In this document: positions 1-12,979 of the stretch, one piece after another | Position numbering within the stretch: position 1 is the first letter of the stretch | How the letters are laid out: each line of letters opens with the position of its first letter | NCBI GenBank assembly: GCA_037074705.1 | Contig: CM073591.1 | Coordinates: 98,260,532-98,324,531 of the forward strand | Direction of reading: 5' to 3' | Origin: Zhengitettix transpicula | Taxonomy: Eukaryota; Arthropoda; Insecta; Orthoptera; Tetrigidae | Length of the DNA stretch: 64,000 nucleotides | The notes under the pieces: model-generated | What the model was told of the DNA's origin: nothing | The model's database searches: none | The model's input: only the letters and a program-made list of their open reading frames with translations | Program-made: the position numbers and the translations under genes

Positions 1-2445
1 GGTCCTTCGGAAACTGTACAATAGGATTTCCCGCTGTTTGCTCTTTAAGGGAATTAATCGTTGACCGTCAGTTCATCGGCCAAAATATAAACTTACATCA
101 TGATTTTTTATTTGCACTTCTGATGTTCATAATTTACAATCCAGATAAAAATTACTGTTGTGAAGTAATATTTTACTGTTTGTATTAAACAACAATTTTA
201 AATGCCCTTACAGTATTTTCATTTTACCTTTTAGAGATCCAAACACTGCCTTATGTTAGAAAATATTATTATGAATCCTGAAGAGGTAATAAAAGAGGAC
301 GAAACGTAGTTTATTTAATGTTTTGTCCTGACTTAAGGCTGTGTATTAGTTTATTTATATTATTGTGAATATCAGATAGTTTTTCAACATAATCCAAATT
401 AATAGTTTTAAGATTAATTTTAAAGTAAAATCTTATACAATTAATATTGGATAATTAAGAGAAAAATAGAGTTTAGTATAAAATAATGAAAAATTTCAAT
501 TATATATTATGTAAAATACGACGTTTCAGTCTAAGATTAGGGCTTCTTCAAATATGAAAATAATTACTTAGGAGATCTGTAAAACTAAACATATATATTG
601 AATTTTATACATTTTATTTCTGTTGCGTAGTACATACAGTTAAATGTCCATTATTAAATTTGTTCCATAAAAATACTGCTTCAACATTGATTAATATCAT
701 CCGATAAATTATTTTTAATTAATGTTAGACTGTTCGATGATTATTAATTTAAAAGTTCTTCCATTTTAGATAAATATCAGTTATTCATTATAATAATTAT
801 ACAGTAGACTTGGAGGTCAAATATTGAATGCGTTTAATCCTACCGTAATATAAGAAGTAATATTTGAATGAAAGTTATTGATACAAACTATAGACACTAT
901 ATGAATCTATAAAAAAATAAAAGCTAAAGTATGTAATAAAAGAAAAAAAACAAAATTTTGTAGACATATTTTTTATAACTATTTGGGTAACGTCCAAGAA
1001 ACTCCTAAATTTGTGGAATAATATTATATAAAGTTATTTATATATTTTTTAATCTGAATCATGGTTACATATACAAATTTTAAGATAAATACAGAACATA
1101 TTTCAAATTTATGAAGGGGGATTTCGAACTACGAGAAAATTTTTCTTCACATTTTTCTGAAATACAATAATTTTTTTTTCTGTGTTTTTAATTATGAGTA
1201 AGATATAAATTTTATAAACCCGTAATGCGCAAAATTGATTTGGTTAAGTACATTTATCCACCTATACTGTAAAAGCTGGAAGTTTAATGTCAGATGCGTA
1301 TGGACCATGATTGATTCCAGACCGCTATCTTGGCGCGAACTCGTCCGAGTTTCTACGATAGTTATTAAATTGATAATGGTGTGATAAGTATATTCTCTAA
1401 CTAATTTCAGATTAAAATAGTATTACTTGGAATATAGTAGACTTCATAGAAACAAATAGGTTCTTATAAGAAAAAAACATGAAGTCAGTCTTTAATTACA
1501 GTAAATATAAATATCATTAGGAATATTAATTGAACGGAGAAAAATTTGCGAAACTGCTCAACTTAATTCTATTCCATTAACTCATTGGTTCATACAATAT
1601 TATTATTTATATATTTCACAGTAGCAAGACCTGTTTCGTATACTGTTATGTAGTTTCTGTAGTTCGTCGCCCTTGTAAACATTGATGATTAATATATTAC
1701 ATTTAATCAGTTTATATTTCAAATCGATGTGCCAATATTTATATGTTCCATGAAACGATTCTGGAATAATTTTTCACGCATTTGGATTTAGTTTTGCCTG
1801 GATTGTGAGAGTATTGTTTATTGAGATTATTAGGGGAATTATCAGATTGGTTATTCTGGTTCTCGTTAGAGCACACTGTAAAATATTATTCACGGAGTCT
1901 AATTGATTAATAATTGGATGTTTAATTGTGCTAATTAAAGCAATTTGGAAAATAACTCTTAATTGAGTTCAGTAAAATGATTTTTTGTAACATGGAAAAT
2001 TTCCCAAAATGATGTCCATTGACGTGCTCGATGCGGATGACAAAGAAGGCGACAATGATCGGGACAGATATCTGGAAAAAAAAATTGATAATCTCTTCAA
2101 AGAATGAACGAACCTAAACGAAAGAACATGACAAAATGAAGTTAACAAAGTAGGAGTGAAAATATCAGGGCATTGTATCGGGTAAACCACGTACCGAGAT
2201 GCTCAAAATAAGAAAACGTTTCCGAATTTTATTTGGAACAGACGAATTTTAGGTACAGTATTGCAATAATTTATTTTAGAATCAGAAAGCTGGAAAATTC
2301 AGCACAATTTGTGAAAAATGCAAAGAAAAATTATTAAAATACAGAATCTTCTGAAGCGTTGAAATATTGTCAAACTTACAAACCCCTGAAAAATATCGAA
2401 GATGGCTTGCACATGGATCCCTATATGCTAATAAAGAAAATAATT

Positions 2446-2461
2446 TATATATATATATATT
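2446..2461. repeat. (AT)n microsatellite
   Basis: Uninterrupted alternating TA tract inside AT-rich DNA. Confidence 0.85.
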
Positions 2462-3174
2462 CTGGTATAAAAAAAATAATTACAAAATGACAGCACGTTG
2501 CAGAGCCAAAATATGTAGTATTCGAATTTTAAAAAGAAAGATAATTAAGAGTATTTTTATGCTTGAATTACTACAACTCTTTACAGAAATCTGATGGTAA
2601 GAATATTTATAGAAAAGTTTACAATATAAGATTTCTTACATACCTTTTTATTTAGAGCTACTCTGGTACCGTATTAATTGTGCACTTCACAGTTATTTTC
2701 GTGTAAAGAAGAATTTAATCAACACTGATTACTACATGTTTCACTTCACTAAATTCCGGCCCACTGCCCACCGGACGCGTCTCCAACAACTGTTCACGAA
2801 CTTTACTTCGTCCTAGTTATTATCACTCAGCTTTACTGTAAATGTACGTTAATACCAACGTTGAAAATTATATTTTCGGCCTTTAGTGCGCATAGACTTT
2901 GCTCACTTCTTCCACTTATTTAGTCACATGAATCCTCGGCTGGTCTCCAAAACTAGACTCCCTCGCCATGACCACACCGGTCAGGCTCCCAAAACACACT
3001 CCATGTTTCCGCCAAAGTTGTCTATATTACACATATTTCCGACAATATACTGGGAAAACATTGCAACCTCTGCATTTTTGCAATACACAATGCTCTAACC
3101 TCAATATTATGCCGGAAATAATATTAAAGAAAAATTTCTATACAAAAATTTTCTTCAAAAATTGGTAATCTCTA

Positions 3175-3192
3175 ATATATATATATATATAT
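3175..3192. repeat. (AT)n microsatellite
   Basis: Uninterrupted alternating TA tract of about 18 bp. Confidence 0.85.
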
Positions 3193-4743
3193 CACGGATA
3201 TTTAAAAATCTTAAAGTTTCTTTAAGTTGAAACTTAAATCTTGGTGAGTAATTCTTTACCGTTCTACAACCCCATTCCTCTTCACCCAAATGAGAAATGA
3301 GAAATACCTTTCTTTAGTGCGCAGACGATGAATATGTCTCGAGAAGAAACGATGAAAACAATCTGCTGTAAGTGGTATTTCGCCACAACTTCCGCACAGT
3401 GCACTTTTTAATTTTAAAGGAAGTGTTAAGTTCTAGCACTTTGCTTTACTTGAGAGCACCGAACTTCTTTCCGGTAAGGTGTTCTAATTGACGCCTAAAA
3501 ATATCTTTGCGTATGGCTTCAAGCATCTGAAAGATCCATAAAATTATGTTCTCATACTATAGTACTAAAAATCATATTATCACATTTACAGCAAATATTT
3601 TACCATGTAAATTGATGTCTAAAAATACTACTGAAGGAAATAAAATATGGAATTATATACTTTAAATTGTTTTCAGAAAATGACAATTTATAATTAAAAA
3701 TGTAACTATATATGAATTTTATTAAAACAATTAGTGAAAATTAACCAAAAGTCAGAATTTATTCATAATCATAAAATAACTAAAATACATAATGTTTCGT
3801 CCTTTGTTTCAGATGTTTTTAAAATTAGTTATGATAATAAGATAAAATAACCAAACACAGACAAAATAAGTGATGATTAGTTTGGTATTTATTTCATCAC
3901 TTCTTTTGATTGTATTTGGATATTCTATCTTATTATTAATTTTCAAAACAAATGTATATTTTTCATATTAATTAAGATGTATAAAGACAAAAACAATAAA
4001 AGGTTGAAATCCAAACAAACAAATAAATTAAGTATAATATGTTTACTTACATTAAGAAAGAACCAATTAAAATACTTGTGAATTTGAATAAAACATTTTA
4101 ACAGGAAAAAATGAGACATTCTTCATCAACTTCCATGGACGAAATGAGAGAAACAATGTGAATCAAACACTTCAGACACTTGACATTTTTGTAACTGAAT
4201 ATATTTTTAAACAAGAAATTAAAAATTCATAAATGCAATAATAAATTATTTTAAATCATTCTAACACCGAATCATAAATAGAATTAATTTTTGTGTTTTT
4301 TATATTAATTGAATTTATATTGGACCTAACATTTATTCATAAAACGAGGATAATAATTGATTGAAACATCTATAATTTTTATATTAATCCAATCAATTTC
4401 ATGATTATTTATGTATACATGTTTGGTTAGAATACGTTGTTTTAAATTAGCAAAATGTTCTTAAATTGTGGATTGAAATGGTTAATCGATGTAGTTAATA
4501 GTTATTTTTACTATTTGTGGGTGAATTATTTTTATATATCGTAGAGTTTAATCTACTGTTTATTAATGAAACTGACTTTCGTCCAATTCAAGTATCGTCA
4601 CAGACTGCTTTTTCGAAAAGTTGAACCGCTTGAATAAACTTGTAATAGTTTTCAGTATTCTAATTTCATTCTGGTACTATATTTTCACCAGTGATTTGTA
4701 GTACCGTTCTGTCCTGACATAAGCAGAGATTTGTGCGCCTCGC

Positions 4744-4763
4744 GAATAAATAAATAAATAAAT
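4744..4763. repeat. (AAAT)n microsatellite
   Basis: About five tandem AAAT/AATA units directly after a short GC-richer stretch. Confidence 0.85.
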
Positions 4764-5145
4764 CTGGTGAGAACCTCACAGTCTTCACAGGAGTTGACGA
4801 CGTGACTTGACTGCGCGCCAATATTCCGTGAAGGAAAATCCACAGTGAGGCTCCATCAGATGTAACACGACTAAAACGCGTATTAAAAGAATTTTTTTCT
4901 ACCAGTATAAAATAACAATCAGATAGACTACGGTCAAAATGAAATATGGAGCCAAATTTCTTAATTTTTCTTGGAGGCTGGATGAAAGTCTCCTTCAATT
5001 TGTAACGTAAGGCTACTACTCAAATGATCGTAATGATATTCACCGAAAATTCTTCGCTCTGTAAAAATTTAATTATTTGCTTGTTGGCAGATAGTGATAA
5101 ACTTTTAGTAAAGCGAGGGAATGTATTGTTTCACAAAGCTCTGTC

Positions 5146-5224
5146 ATCTGTATTCCTGTCCGTCCGTCACACTGACATAGTTTCACATGAAAACGGTCAA
5201 ACCAATTTTTGTTAAACTTATTTC
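5146..5224 (+). repeat. Possible Helentron-like 5' end fragment
   Basis: This segment has ATTCCTGTCCGTCCGTCAC followed by a GAAAACGG...ACCAATTTTTGTTAAACTT-type stretch. A similar arrangement (CTGTCTGTCTGTC, then a GCGAAAATGGGCCGAACG segment, then ATGAAACTT) is at 39998-40092. Short T/C-rich 'GTCTGTCTG' starts followed by a conserved aacgg...accaattt segment are common at the 5' side of insect Helitron-like elements. Only the short similarity is visible, and no 3' terminus was found nearby. Confidence 0.2.
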
Positions 5225-8200
5225 ACTTTTATAAGGAGCCTCAACTTTATTTTTAGTATTAATTACATGCCTTTCGGGATGGTGAACGTTCCAAAACCTG
5301 ATAAAAAGTTACAGAAAATACAGGATTAATTTTCTTTGAAGGGTACCGTAAATTGATAATTTAAAATTAAGTCAGTATTGCCGGGTAAATAATATCTTTG
5401 TTGTCAAGAGTATCAACTTTTTTGAGACTGTAACAATACATTATAATAAGCACTTTGAAGAAAAAAACTCTAATCAATATCAAAATTCGTTGAGTCAAAA
5501 GCTAACTTCAAGAACCCGAGCATAATGTTTGCAGATCGCGAAGCTCGAGATGTATAACATTACTGTCGTTTATTATGCATTTACACGTATTCAGCTTATT
5601 TACATACATCATATTCTAAACAGAAACAAGCCGTAATTTCCAAGCTGGTACGCAAAGCCCATGAAATGTCCGTCCATGAAAGGCTTCAACGGCGATGGCA
5701 CAATTGAGGGAGATATTCAAATTAAATGGCTACACGGTGAACCAGATAACACGAGCGTTCATGCTGCCGGAGACCTGAAATATGAAGGAAACTAAGCTAA
5801 CAACAATACCCTTCCTTACCTTCCCAGGTCAGACAACACAAAATTGCCTGTATTATAGGCAGACGCAACGTGAAGTCTGTTTTCAAGCACCAGCCAAAAT
5901 AAAATCTTACGTTGATACGTAAAGATTGAAATTTATTTTAAGGTAAGTGGAGTATATAAATTTCCTTCAATTCCGGTCATCAGTATACATGTCAAAAAGT
6001 GCGGATAATCGGACAGATATATTTAAAACACGAAAATATTTCTCATGGCCGGACACAATAAGTGCTTTGAGAGCGCAGGAGTTTTGGACCACGCGAAGGT
6101 ATCGTACGACATCATCATCGCTGAATCAATATATTGTAAGAATAAACATCCTCTTAAATCGGGAAAATGGCTTGGGTTTCACTCCGGGTCAATGTAAAGC
6201 AAACTTGGACACAGCCATACGTTGCAGGTTTATAATTAGAGAGCATCATGGTCCGGAAGATCAGTGTTTCTGCGTGGAGAACCAGGCACCAATCAGTAAC
6301 CGCCAGTCCGACATCCCGGAATATATAGCTCAACACCGTATAATTTCCATGAACTCGGAATCACAATCAGGATGGAAATGGGGGAACTAACTGTGGAAAC
6401 GTTTTACTTTTATCCAATTTCTGTCAGATTTGTAACTCGAGGACCGTTTATTTTCCGCATGGAACGGGAAACATTATCATATTCTTTCTTTTTAACATCT
6501 CCAATTTGCAGAAACATTCTATTAAGTATGAGGCTGACGTGAACTCGCAACGTATTCAAGATTGTCGTTAATTGGCGTCGATGTCTTGACAAGTGGAATA
6601 TGACAATGATATATATATATATATGTGTGTGTGTTATTTAAAAGGCAATTCGTATTTAATAAGTAGAGGAAATTTTGGACTTGAATTGTTAGCGGCAAAA
6701 ACACACAAATTACACACAAGAATGGACCATTTATAACAAGTCTAAAGTATTGTAGACTGTTGGTGCACTGAATGGAACATGTAAGTCAGTCGGCGATAAA
6801 ATACAGCTGAGAGCGGTTGTTATAGAAAGAGACCAGACGTCGTCAAAGGATTGCAAAATAAAGCAGAGTGTTACGTTCATCGGGATATTGCAGCGTAGAA
6901 ATTGCTGAGTATATCAGTTTTTATCAAAATATAACTGTGTAAAGTCTTCGTGGAGGATTATTGCAGAATAAATTTGGTTAATTATTGCATAATAAAGTCG
7001 TAGTTGAGATATAGCCAACACTTGCTAAACCAACAGTGATGTGTAGAGTCAGTGAAAAGAAAGGCCTGTATTAGAATATAAAGTGTGTGTAAGTGTTTCT
7101 GAACGAATTAAAATTGCCCTGGTACCAGAGAACTGTAAGTCATATATCCATTAAATTATTATTGTAAACCATTAATTAAAGATAAATCGACAGATTTAGG
7201 TCTTTCGAATATCGTTAATATTTTATATTGCATTGTGAAAAATACTTTGGTGTCGAGAATAACTTATAAAAATTCAACTGTCCACAAATATATTCTTTAT
7301 TTAGAGGCCCAATGAAGACCCTGAGAGAGAGTAAAATTTTGATTGTACGTAATGACTATTGTAAAAATTTAAATGGATAACTATTTGAAAAATTTAAATC
7401 TTTGAGCAATGAATAAATTAATGTTTGTACAGTTAATATATCATTTCATTTAAAGGTTAAATTATTTAAATTGATGCATTAACGCGGGATAACTATTATT
7501 ATAATTGTTTATTTTTTGAGAATATTACAAATTGTCGCCTAAACCTGGGACACATTTTAACTTTGTTTCAATTTAGCTTGTCTTTCATTTGTGATTACCA
7601 CAAATTGGCTTCACCAACGTGGGTACTGTTGTATTTAATTGTACTTTAATTCCCGATTACCACAATATATCATTAATAACAATAATGGTATAAATTGGTC
7701 AGTAGCCAAGAGTAAATATTAACATTGTGTGGAAGTATAATACGATTTTAATGTAAGCTGTTTGTCAGTTCCTGCTCCCATTCAGTTATGGAAGTACCGT
7801 CACAGGTTTTCGGGGCTCATGCCGGGGGAAAGCGATTTGCCGATTTGCAGTACACCGGTAGCCACTCTCCGTGTTTATGGCCTCGGGGACCAGTGACGGC
7901 TTTTGCTAGATACTCGCTCTCGAGAGACAAGCAATCATGATTCGAAACATAAATTTTCTGTTTCCTAGTATTTACTGGTTCAGACAAAGTTTCAGCCAAA
8001 TCCTAACAGACAATGTTATTTGCGATATCGATAGAATAACATTCGAATATATCTGTAACTATTCAAGAATTTATAATTTGGTTCGACGTGATTTGTGAGT
8101 TAATGAAATAAAAAATGCACAAAAGAGGTTTTTAGTTAATTTAAGCGTATTCTTCATTAAAATAGTTAAAATTTATAAATTACAATAGAACGTTTTGCTA

Positions 8201-8671
8201 GCAATTGGTTCAATACTGGGCTATATTTGAGGAGCTGTGCTTGAAATGAAGTAATATTCATATGAACGTCACAGAGAAATATTGTTTCTCAATATGTTTT
8301 ACCTTTATGCTTTGGGAAAATATCGTTCGTAACGTTGGCCTAAAGGTAAAAAGGTTGCTTGCACAATTTTAGTCTCTATCAAATTTATAATCGTATAGCT
8401 AAGGTGCATCTCAGTTTTCTTATCATAATTTTTTTGATATATTTTGACTTATTATTATCGTACCGTAAAAATTTCGCTTGAAATTGTAAGTTATAAATCC
8501 GGACTTTCTGGATTTTTTATTTGACATTTGATTATTTAATAAATTAAAATTTAAAAATGTAATTGATTTCTGCAATTTGGAGGGGAAGCGGCCGACAAAT
8601 GAAATCAGATAATCCTTAAAATGGTCGGCCAAAATCACATAGATACTCTGAGGTGAAGAGGTGCATAGCTG
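5225..8671. other. AT-rich DNA with one unexplained open frame
   Basis: The longest open frame of the window (147 codons, plus strand, 5947-6390) lies here. It contains no motif I recognise, and flanking splice or promoter signals are not persuasive, so I do not call it a gene. The rest is AT-rich and featureless apart from the microsatellite near 6.6 kb. Confidence 0.5.
6609..6634. repeat. (AT)n(GT)n compound microsatellite
   Basis: About eight AT units pass directly into five GT units. Confidence 0.9.
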
Positions 8672-8683
8672 GAGATATTAATT

Positions 8684-9138
8684 TTTTTTTTGGGGTGTAG
8701 ACAGGCTATGTATAGGGTAATCCACATAGTGGCAACTCCCCTCTTATAGCATAGGAAAGGGATTTGAAAGGGGGGATGTGGAAGGGTAGAAGAAGGTAGC
8801 CAAGGGTTAACTAGGGCCCCCGGGTTATATTTCGCCTAAAGAAATGCAGGACCCTAGAAAAACCTGCATCAGTTAGGTCGGGCATTGGGTACTTGTCCCA
8901 CGCCCTTCCGATAGCGGGAGAGGAGTTTTCTGTGGGGCCGCAGCATTCCTTTCTCCGTGCCTCGACCAGTTAGGAGGTAGCTGGCTGACTAATCCAATGG
9001 GAACCTTAGTTTAAAAACGGTGAGGAAAAGGCATCCCCAAAGGTAGCCCCTTCGTATCTCTCCTACAAGGTTCTTCCTACGAGAGAACATCCCTCGCAAG
9101 TACTGGCTGCAAGAGAATAACCCTTGCAGACCAGAGGA
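8684..9138 (-). mobile_element. R-family poly(A) retroposon, copy R-a
   Basis: This ~455-bp insert is GC-richer than its flanks. On the minus strand it begins near 9138 and ends in a poly(A) tail, seen as a T-run at 8682-8691. It is flanked by a perfect 12-bp direct repeat, GAGATATTAATT, at 8672-8683 and 9139-9150, as expected of target-primed reverse transcription. The body matches the copies at 12632-12979, 12980-13566, 57984-58452 and 58463-58935. The 5' part carries short inverted repeats related to CTGCGAGAG...CTCTCGCAG. I see no long ORF and no clear tRNA-type B box, so it may be a SINE of unusual origin or the 3' part of a LINE. Confidence 0.8.
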
Positions 9139-9150
9139 GAGATATTAATT

Positions 9151-11109
9151 CAATTATAAGCCAACAAAAGAAAGCTATTTGTAGATAATTGGCTGAGAGA
9201 ATTACAGTAAACAATTCTCAGGTTGGTCCAAGGGCAGTTTATCTCAGGAAGTACGGAGTGGGATTAACGTAAGAATGGAGTTAAAGGACAGTAACTATGG
9301 AAGCGAGTGATTGGACTATCATGCAGACTGGGAGCGATGACCAAAGAGAATACAAGAAAAGAACTTCGTAGATTGAGACGATGATGTTTTAAAAGCAGAA
9401 GCATAGAAAGTACTGAAGTTAGATACAAATTATATCTCAGATAAAATGTAGGTTAAGATATAGTATATATTTCATCATTGATAATGTTTTTAAAATATAA
9501 TCAAATAAAATCACCAGCTGGGTTAACTGATGATAATTTTGATGTTAAGTCCATCTGAATACAAATTTGTTGACTTTCTTCGAACCTTGACAGGCTTCAA
9601 AATTAACGAAAATTAGCATCGTGACTCGTCGAAGGTCACGGTCAGCGTTTAACGACGTTACCCTCCAATAAAACATATACACGTCAAAATATATCAGGCG
9701 ATGTCATAACACTCGAAGTCGTAAATTATAAAATACTGCAGTCACAAAACGGTCCATAGAACTAAAGGTAAATTTTCCAACCAACTTCGGATGGAGCGCA
9801 TTTGATATAAATGGAGATGAGTCCTGAAGAAGTCGGACGAAGAATATTAAAATTTCGGCTATATGTACGGAATTCTCGTAAGGAATGGATAAAATTATTC
9901 CCAGTGTTATGATGTTTTCTGCGAATAATATTGTATGTTTAAGAATTTATATTTGCAAACACGTTTCCATTTACAAAAACCAAGTTCAATGACTTGATTT
10001 GGAAGTTAATAATATTATTAAGAAGTATGTAGCTTACTGAAATCATCTTGCACATATTTTCAAATATAAATTTCGTATCGCATATAGCGTATATTATTTA
10101 ATTTATGATTCAAAGTGTTTCAAAAATTTCTTACTGTTCAGCTTTTAACCCGATGTGATTGAACAATATGTTGTTAAAATGAGGAAACTCACGAGTTTCA
10201 TCTGTTTCCCCAGTTGTTAGTAGAGATAGGTTTTCTAGGCGATGGATCGTCCATACTGGACAAAATGATTCTTTCTTACAGCACTGACCTCCAAGGTCAC
10301 CTAACTTCACTGCATGTGATTTTTTCTGGTGTATTTTCACTTCCAGCAAAACAATGGTTGAACTGTGGAACCGCATAACAACAGCCGTGGAAACAGCAAC
10401 TCAAGACCTGCTGGTTAGAGTCTGGTGCGAATTTAAATACCACATAAATATATCCTGCATTCGAGTTGTAATGCTAACAACTTCGTATTTGCCTTTATCA
10501 CAAAATTAACATTAATTTTATATGTTTATTATTTTTCAATCGGTTGATGGCTTTTTGTAACACACACTATTAAATCATAGAATTCAACTTGTTCATGATA
10601 CCATTATTAAATTACCGGCAGTCAATTAAGGGACTATGAAACTCATATTTCGTATGAAATGTATTCACTGAAATAGTAGTTGTAACGGAAGCGGCAGGTT
10701 CGAGCGGATCTCGCGATCGCTGAATTGTATTTGGCCGCATAAAAGCCTGCAGATTGGTGTGTTTGGGGAAATTGCCGGACTCCAATAACACGGGAATCCT
10801 ATTTCGGCATGAGTGTAATAGCTAAATCTGCTGAGTCACAACAAAACAGAGAATCGCGCGTCGCATGTGCCGTAATTTGCGAAGCGTTCAACAATTGTGA
10901 TCGCACAAACTTTTGTTTAGTTCAGAATGTGGGATTCGAATTATGTAGCTTGGTAAGAGAATGAAACTTTATAGCTTTGAATACATTTTTGAAGAGCGCA
11001 AAATCGAATATTCGCTTGTTTGTTGGGAAACACCGTGATGCAAAAATAAATTTATCAGATACATTTGAAATTTCTTTACTTGATGTTTTACCATATTTTT
11101 TTAATAATA
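9151..11109. other. Intergenic or intronic DNA, no gene seen
   Basis: Nothing recognisable. A TCCTGAAGAAGTCGGACGAA motif at 9815-9834 resembles the gaag...gacgaa ends seen elsewhere. The minus-strand open frame 10131-10376 has no known motif. Confidence 0.5.
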
Positions 11110-12361
11110 CGAGAGTTGTTTGGTAAGTCTGGTATATTTTTTTGAAAGAGCGGGAAATTTTTCACTTTTGCGTTATTGTAGGTAAACGTGATCCTTTCAA
11201 ATATATTCCTAAATGCTTTAAACACATGCCAGTCGTAGTTTCTTGCTGGCAGCCATCTGTAGTGTTAGATGTGTAGTCAGACGGAGAAAATTAAAAGAAA
11301 CGAATTTCTCGCAGTCATTAAACACTGATTGAAGGGTTGGACAGCTGCGAAAATCAAAATCGAATTGGATGAAGTTTATGCGGACTCTCCCACCAGAATT
11401 GAAGAACATTTACTTCTGGATTAATAAGTTTAAACGAGGTTGCAGAAGCACAGAAGATGAAACTAACTCCGGCCGCCCAATTTAGGTCACCACTAGGGAA
11501 AAAAATCGAAAAAGTTTACAAATTTCATAAGAGAAGATTTCAGAATAAAAGTTAGTGAGGTTGCTGATGCCGTAGGCTTCACAATTAAATGAATTCATTT
11601 CATTCTCCAAGTAAACTGGCCATGAAAAAGCCGCGACTGTTGACATGGAACCAAAAACGGATTCAGAAAAACTTTTCTGAATCTAGCGATGTTTAGGCGT
11701 ACCCCACAAGAATTTTTGCGAAGATTCGTAACCGTCGATGAACCTTGGATCCATCACTACACTCCAGTGACCAAAAACCAATAAAAAACATGGACAAAAG
11801 CTGGTGAAAGTTCACCGAAAAAGGCGAAGACCGTTTTGTCAGCTGGAAATGAGATGGCCACTGTCTTTTGGAATTCACAGTGTATAATATTAATAGATTT
11901 CTTGTAAAAGGGCACAACCATAACTGGGCTCCATTATGCTGCTCTGTTGGCTCGTTTGAAACGGGTGCTGATTGAGAAACGACCACGATAGGCGCGCAAG
12001 AAAGTGCTGTTTCACCAGGACAATGCGCCAGCGCACACAGCAGCGATCTCAACGGGGAAAGTGTACGAGTTGGGATTCTAATTGGTTTCTCATCCACGCT
12101 ATTCACCAGACCTAGCACCAAGTGACTTCTTCTTGCCCCCGAACTTGTAAATTTGGCCTGGTGGGAAGAAATTTTCAGGACGTATCGGATTATTTTGCAG
12201 AGTGTAACAAAACGTATTTTTGTGTTGGCTTGAAAAAATATGAAAATAGCTGGGCGAAGTGTGTAGCCAAGGATGGAGACTATGTTAACAGAAATGAAGT
12301 AAGTTTTCTAAAAAATAATTCTTTTTGTTACATTTTTACAAGGCTTATCAAACAACTCTCG
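11110..12361 (+). mobile_element. mariner-family DNA transposon, both ends present
   Basis: The element is 1252 bp, close to the ~1.3 kb typical of mariner. It has inverted terminal repeats starting CGAGAGTTGTTTGG on the left (11110 onward) and, read inward from 12361, CGAGAGTTGTTTGA on the right; about 24 of 27 positions match. Each end is bordered by TA (11108-11109 and 12362-12363), the expected target duplication. It encloses a broken transposase in the plus orientation. The gene inside is dead, so any further movement would have needed transposase from another copy. Confidence 0.93.
11271..12310 (+). pseudogene. mariner transposase pseudogene
   Basis: A mariner transposase cuts and pastes its element at TA sites in the nucleus. 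Reading from the ATG at 11271 gives an N-terminal helix-turn-helix-like start (NEFLAVIKH, then KGWTAAKIKIELDEV). After a frameshift come FKRGCRSTEDE and NSGRP, the linker motif. From about 11690 one frame gives VTVDEPWIHHYTP (first catalytic Asp), then FHQDNAPAHTA (second Asp), then YSPDLAPSDFFL (third Asp), the D,D34D pattern of mariner. The C-terminal GDYV motif appears in another frame near 12270-12284. Several in-frame stops and at least two frameshifts make it non-functional. The catalytic motifs are still readable, so decay is moderate. Confidence 0.93.
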
Positions 12362-12631
12362 TAGAAGGTGCATTTCATCTGGTTATGACTGTCTTCATTT
12401 TGTTGTTTATCTTGGAATGGCTTCGGTAAAAGGTTAATACTGTCGGAAACATAACAATAGCAATGGAAAAATCTTTCCCATCAAAGTTTTTAAGTAATGA
12501 AAGTTTTGCAATACTACCGTACGGACTCTTCGGTGTGTTGGCCATTGTGCATTAAGTAATTAAGTTCTTATTATTTAAAATTCTTTCCGATCCAATTTTT
12601 ATGTGATGCCAGTCATACACGTTTTTGGTTA

Positions 12632-12979
12632 TTGGAATAGTCGGCCAGCTGCCTCCTAAATTGGTCAAGGCACGGCGAGGGAAAGCTGCGACCCCACAGC
12701 TAACCCCTCTCCCGCCATCGGAAGGGCGTGTGACAAGTACCGAATGCCCGACCTACCTGATGCAGGTTTTTCTAGGGTTTGTCCTGCATTTCTTTTAGGC
12801 GAATGCCGGGTAGGATCCTTAAACCATAGCCCGGGGGCCCTAGTTACTCTTGGCTACCTTCCTCCGCCCTTCCGCACCCCCCGTTTCAAATCCCTTTCCT
12901 ATGCTATAAGAGGGGAGTTGCCACTATGTGGATTACCCTATACATAGCCTGTCTACACCCCCCCCCCCAAAAAAAAAAC
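12632..12979 (+). mobile_element. R-family retroposon, 5'-truncated copy R-b
   Basis: Starts in the middle of the family consensus (GGAATAGTCGGCCAGCTGCC) and runs to a C-run followed by a poly(A) tail at 12969-12978. It includes the family's ATGCCCGACCTACCTGATG and GGGGAGTTGCCACTATG blocks. It is followed almost immediately by another copy in the same orientation. 5' truncation is typical of reverse-transcribed elements. Confidence 0.75.

Larger units (their letters stand above)
1..5145. other. AT-rich non-coding DNA
   Basis: No ORF, splice-bounded segment or transposase motif is recognisable here. The base composition is strongly AT-rich with many A/T runs. The minus-strand open frame at 4666-4998 (110 codons) has no recognisable motif and no convincing splice sites. 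One degenerate motif of the form CCTGAAGAGG...GACGAAACGT lies at 272-308 and an inverted, weaker version at 520-555; these may be ends of old retroelements. Confidence 0.6.

Noticed and set aside
4666..4998. 110-codon minus-strand frame
   Set aside because: Composition is not persuasive and the frame runs through a simple AAAT repeat.
5947..6390. Longest open frame, 147 codons
   Set aside because: No recognised motif, an overlapping minus-strand frame, and no clear promoter or splice context. Not supported as a gene without homology or transcript data.
11693..12121. 142-codon minus-strand frame
   Set aside because: It is the antisense shadow of the mariner transposase, whose motifs read clearly on the plus strand.
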